Part shown: in pieces, positions 11,443-13,253 of the stretch
Numbering within the stretch: the stretch's first letter is position 1
Layout of the letters: every line of letters starts with the position of its first letter
Assembly: GCA_030706065.1 (NCBI GenBank)
Contig: JAUZPH010000047.1
Location: 1 to 13,253, forward strand
Source of the DNA: Bacillota bacterium
GTDB lineage: Bacteria > Bacillota > Clostridia > Clostridiales > Clostridiaceae
Length of the DNA stretch: 13,253 nucleotides
Direction: 5' to 3'
Translations under genes and position numbers: made by a program
Notes under the pieces: generated by a model
The model's input: only the letters and a program-made list of their open reading frames with translations
What the model was told of the DNA's origin: nothing
Database searches by the model: none

Positions 11443-12789
11443 CTACAGTTCTGTTTCATTGATTTCATCCAAAGCCAAACCTTTGGTTTCGACACCTGCA
11501 ACAGCAATAACCAAAGCTACAACACAGAATACTATAGTGAGCATTAGAAATACATAACTGAAGCCTGCTTCCTTACCTTTACTTTCATAAACCAGTCCAA
11601 CTATATAAGGTGCTGCGATGGCGCCAACACGCCCCACTGCAGCTGCCCAACCGGTTCCGCTGCCCCTGGCAGCGGTAGGATAAACTTCCGGAGTATATGC
11701 GTATACCCCACCCCAGGCACCAAGACTGAAAAAGTAGAGCAGACATCCAAAAATGAGCACTGAACTCAATGACGAAGCTTGACCATATAGGTATGCTGAG
11801 GCAGCGGTGCCGCTAAGATATATAACTAAAACCGCTTTACGTCCAATCTTTTCTATCAAGTAAGCAGCGCTGTAATATCCAGGAAGCTGTGCAATGCTCA
11901 TGAATAATGTGAATTGAAAACCTTTTACAAGACTGAACCCTTTACCTACCAGGAGAGTAGGCGTCCACAAAACAAAGCCATAATAGCCAAAATTGATTCC
12001 CAGCCAAAGAATCCACAAAACTACTGTACGCCTCAGATAAGGTTTAGACCACAATTCCCCAAAGCTAACTTTTTTTATACTTTCCATTTCCTCTTGGGTT
12101 GCTGCGTCTACCCTCTCATTCTTAAATCCTGCCTGCTGCTCCATTTTACTTACAATCTCTTCAGCTTCCTTATAACGTCCTTTCTGCTCCAAATATCGCG
12201 GAGACTCAGGAATATTTCTTCTCAAATATGCGGCGTACAGCGCCGGTATTCCACCTAGGAAAAAACCGATACGCCAGCCATAAACTGGAATAAGAAGATA
12301 AGCAATTAATGCCGCGATTATCCATCCCCATGCCCAAAAGCTTTCCAGCAAAACAACCATCCTGCCGCGGGCTTTGGCAGGCGAAAATTCACTTACCAGA
12401 GTAGAGGCTGCAGGCAGTTCTCCACCGAGGCCCAAACCCGTTAGAAACCGAAAAAATAATAAGAGCCCATAATTAGGGGCAAACCCAGATAAAGCGCTGG
12501 CAAATCCATATAGAACAAGAGTGAACGATACTACTGACCTTCTTCCCCATCTGTCAGCTGCCATACCGGCAGCTGCGGCACCGATAGCCATGCCCACTGC
12601 AGAAGCACTGCCCAATAAGCCTAAACTTGACGGAGATAGTTTCCATGCCTTTCCAATTGAAGCCATTACACCTGAAACCATTCCCTGATCCATAGCATCA
12701 AATAACCAGCCGATACCTGTTAAAAAAAGTACCCTCCAAACCATGGCAGTAACAGGTAATCTTTCAATCCTTTTCGATATACTATTCAT
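11443..12789 (-). CDS. MFS transporter, sugar-porter/NiaP-like
   Basis: This 448-aa integral membrane protein has about 12 predicted helices and probably works as a proton-coupled importer. Family motifs are clear: GWLFDAMDQGMVSGVMA in helix 1, motif A GMAADRWGRR (75-84), GLGLGGELPAASTLVSEFSP (118-137), RGRMVVLLESFW, the central-loop start PESPRYLEQKGRYKEAE, and TPEVYPTAARGSGTGWA near helix 10. The GGELPAASTLVSEFSPAKAR stretch resembles NiaP (YceI), the niacin transporter of B. subtilis, but aromatic-acid and sugar carriers share these motifs, so the substrate is uncertain and I give no symbol. The start ATG follows AAGGTGG at about 10 nt. It is a single-gene unit; no NAD-salvage gene lies nearby. 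No clear promoter was found in 12790-12918. Confidence 0.9.
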   Translation of the reverse strand: MNSISKRIERLPVTAMVWRVLFLTGIGWLFDAMDQGMVSGVMASIGKAWKLSPSSLGLLGSASAVGMAIGAAAAGMAADRWGRRSVVSFTLVLYGFASALSGFAPNYGLLLFFRFLTGLGLGGELPAASTLVSEFSPAKARGRMVVLLESFWAWGWIIAALIAYLLIPVYGWRIGFFLGGIPALYAAYLRRNIPESPRYLEQKGRYKEAEEIVSKMEQQAGFKNERVDAATQEEMESIKKVSFGELWSKPYLRRTVVLWILWLGINFGYYGFVLWTPTLLVGKGFSLVKGFQFTLFMSIAQLPGYYSAAYLIEKIGRKAVLVIYLSGTAASAYLYGQASSLSSVLIFGCLLYFFSLGAWGGVYAYTPEVYPTAARGSGTGWAAAVGRVGAIAAPYIVGLVYESKGKEAGFSYVFLMLTIVFCVVALVIAVAGVETKGLALDEINETEL

Positions 12790-12918
12790 TCAATTCATCC
12801 CACCTTATGTATTAATCTGTTCAATTTTATAATTTTCCCCAAGGCATTTTTATAGCCCATTCTTAATGATAAAAACTTCAACTGCGCCGGATTTGTAAAT
12901 ACTTTTATGTGACATATG

Positions 12919-13023
12919 TATAGCTGCGGAAATTTATATTTTAATCTATCGCCTTCGAAAAATCGGTGAAGATTCGATATTTTCTCCGGTGAATTTGTTA
13001 AGGTTTAAACTCACACATCTTTA
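12919..13023. repeat. MITE-like intergenic repeat, copy 2 (inverted relative to copy 1)
   Basis: The intact end, with TGCGGAAATTTA at 12925-12936, and the 30-nt core at 12957-12986 match copy 1 in the opposite orientation. The match continues as AAGGTTTAAA at 13000-13009. The other terminal repeat is decayed (CTCACACATCT where copy 1, read the same way, has TTTCCGCATCT). It lacks the extra 14-bp hairpin of copy 1 and is about 105 bp long against 157. It occupies most of the 385-bp gap between the MFS gene and def. The rest of that gap (13024-13150) shows only a short TATATAC/GTATATA hairpin and no gene. Confidence 0.72.
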
Positions 13024-13150
13024 GTTACTTTCTAATATGTAAGCTGTTCATATTTACACCTTCGCTTGTCTACTGTATATACACCAGTATATATTACTAT
13101 AACCAAAATGTAAACGCCGGATTTTATTTTCGTTTTTCCACACTCATCTT

Positions 13151-13183
13151 GAAAATAAAAAGAGCAGTGAATCATCACTGCTC
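13151..13183 (-). terminator. Terminator of the def transcription unit
   Basis: A perfect 9-bp stem (GAGCAGTGA 13162-13170 with TCACTGCTC 13175-13183, 4-nt loop) is followed on the minus strand by TTTTTATTTTC. The 5' arm includes the def stop codon, so the gene ends inside its own terminator. Confidence 0.92.
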
Positions 13184-13253
13184 CTCTTCTTCCTCAAGTT
13201 CGTATACTTCTCTTGCTCTGTCCATATACATAATCCCATCAAGATGGTCTATC
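13175..13253 (-). CDS. def: Peptide deformylase, C-terminal end only
   Basis: Only the last 25 residues are in the window, starting IDHLDGIMYMDRAREVYELE and ending EEEEQ. IDHLDG is the tail of the deformylase motif 3 (HExxH), whose second His is a metal ligand; the first His and the Glu lie outside. The enzyme removes the formyl group from the N-terminal methionine of new proteins and is usually Fe2+-dependent. The acidic tail after MYMDRA is typical of short Firmicute deformylases. The rest of the gene continues past the window edge, so the length and start cannot be checked. Confidence 0.88.
   Translation of the reverse strand, partial: IDHLDGIMYMDRAREVYELEEEEEQ

Noticed and set aside
1..13253. 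CRISPR array, tRNA, rRNA, transposase or phage genes
   Set aside because: No regularly spaced repeats, no cloverleaf and no recognisable transposase, integrase or structural phage protein were seen on either strand.

Overview
The window reads as chromosomal DNA of an anaerobic, low-GC Firmicute of class Clostridia. Support comes from an HPr kinase/phosphorylase, an FprA-type flavodiiron protein, a 2-hydroxyacyl-CoA-dehydratase-type activator with two partner proteins, short DUF896 and DUF1292 proteins, strong AGGAGG ribosome binding sites, and several likely TTG or GTG starts. The species cannot be fixed from the sequence alone.

Layout. Positions 1-1460 hold an amino-acid ABC uptake operon on the minus strand: a lipoprotein binding protein, then a permease cut by the window edge, with a promoter, a palindrome in the leader and an intercistronic hairpin. 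Positions 1527-4510 hold a compact minus-strand operon of three overlapping genes, related to the CoA-dehydratase activator (COG1924) and its COG3580/COG3581 partners, ending in a strong terminator. Divergently, a small lipoprotein (4758-5228) and a PHP-domain phosphoesterase (5330-6163) run on the plus strand. The latter shares a bidirectional terminator with a minus-strand pair, hprK followed by a CorA-like transporter (6196-8135).

Positions 8142-9000 are the least ordinary part. They hold a 157-bp repeat with terminal inverted repeats, a DUF896 gene, and a stretch of about 260 nt with no credible protein that has its own promoter, a foldable multi-helix body and a strong terminator; I read this as a structured non-coding RNA gene. 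Next come an acidic hypothetical protein, a DUF1292 protein and fprA (9000-11018, all minus), with a long hairpin lying across the fprA stop codon. A further palindrome, a terminator and a possible gene remnant fill 11028-11442. A NiaP-like MFS transporter follows (11443-12789, minus). A second, inverted copy of the 8.2-kb repeat sits at 12919-13023, and the window ends in the 3' tip of a peptide deformylase gene.

How it fits together. Most of the window is independent short transcription units of anaerobe housekeeping: nutrient uptake, carbon catabolite control, oxygen or NO detoxification and metal transport. The items most worth following are the predicted ncRNA, the split activase operon with its two tandem paralogues, and the small palindromic elements between genes. 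All function assignments are by recognition of motifs; no database search was run.
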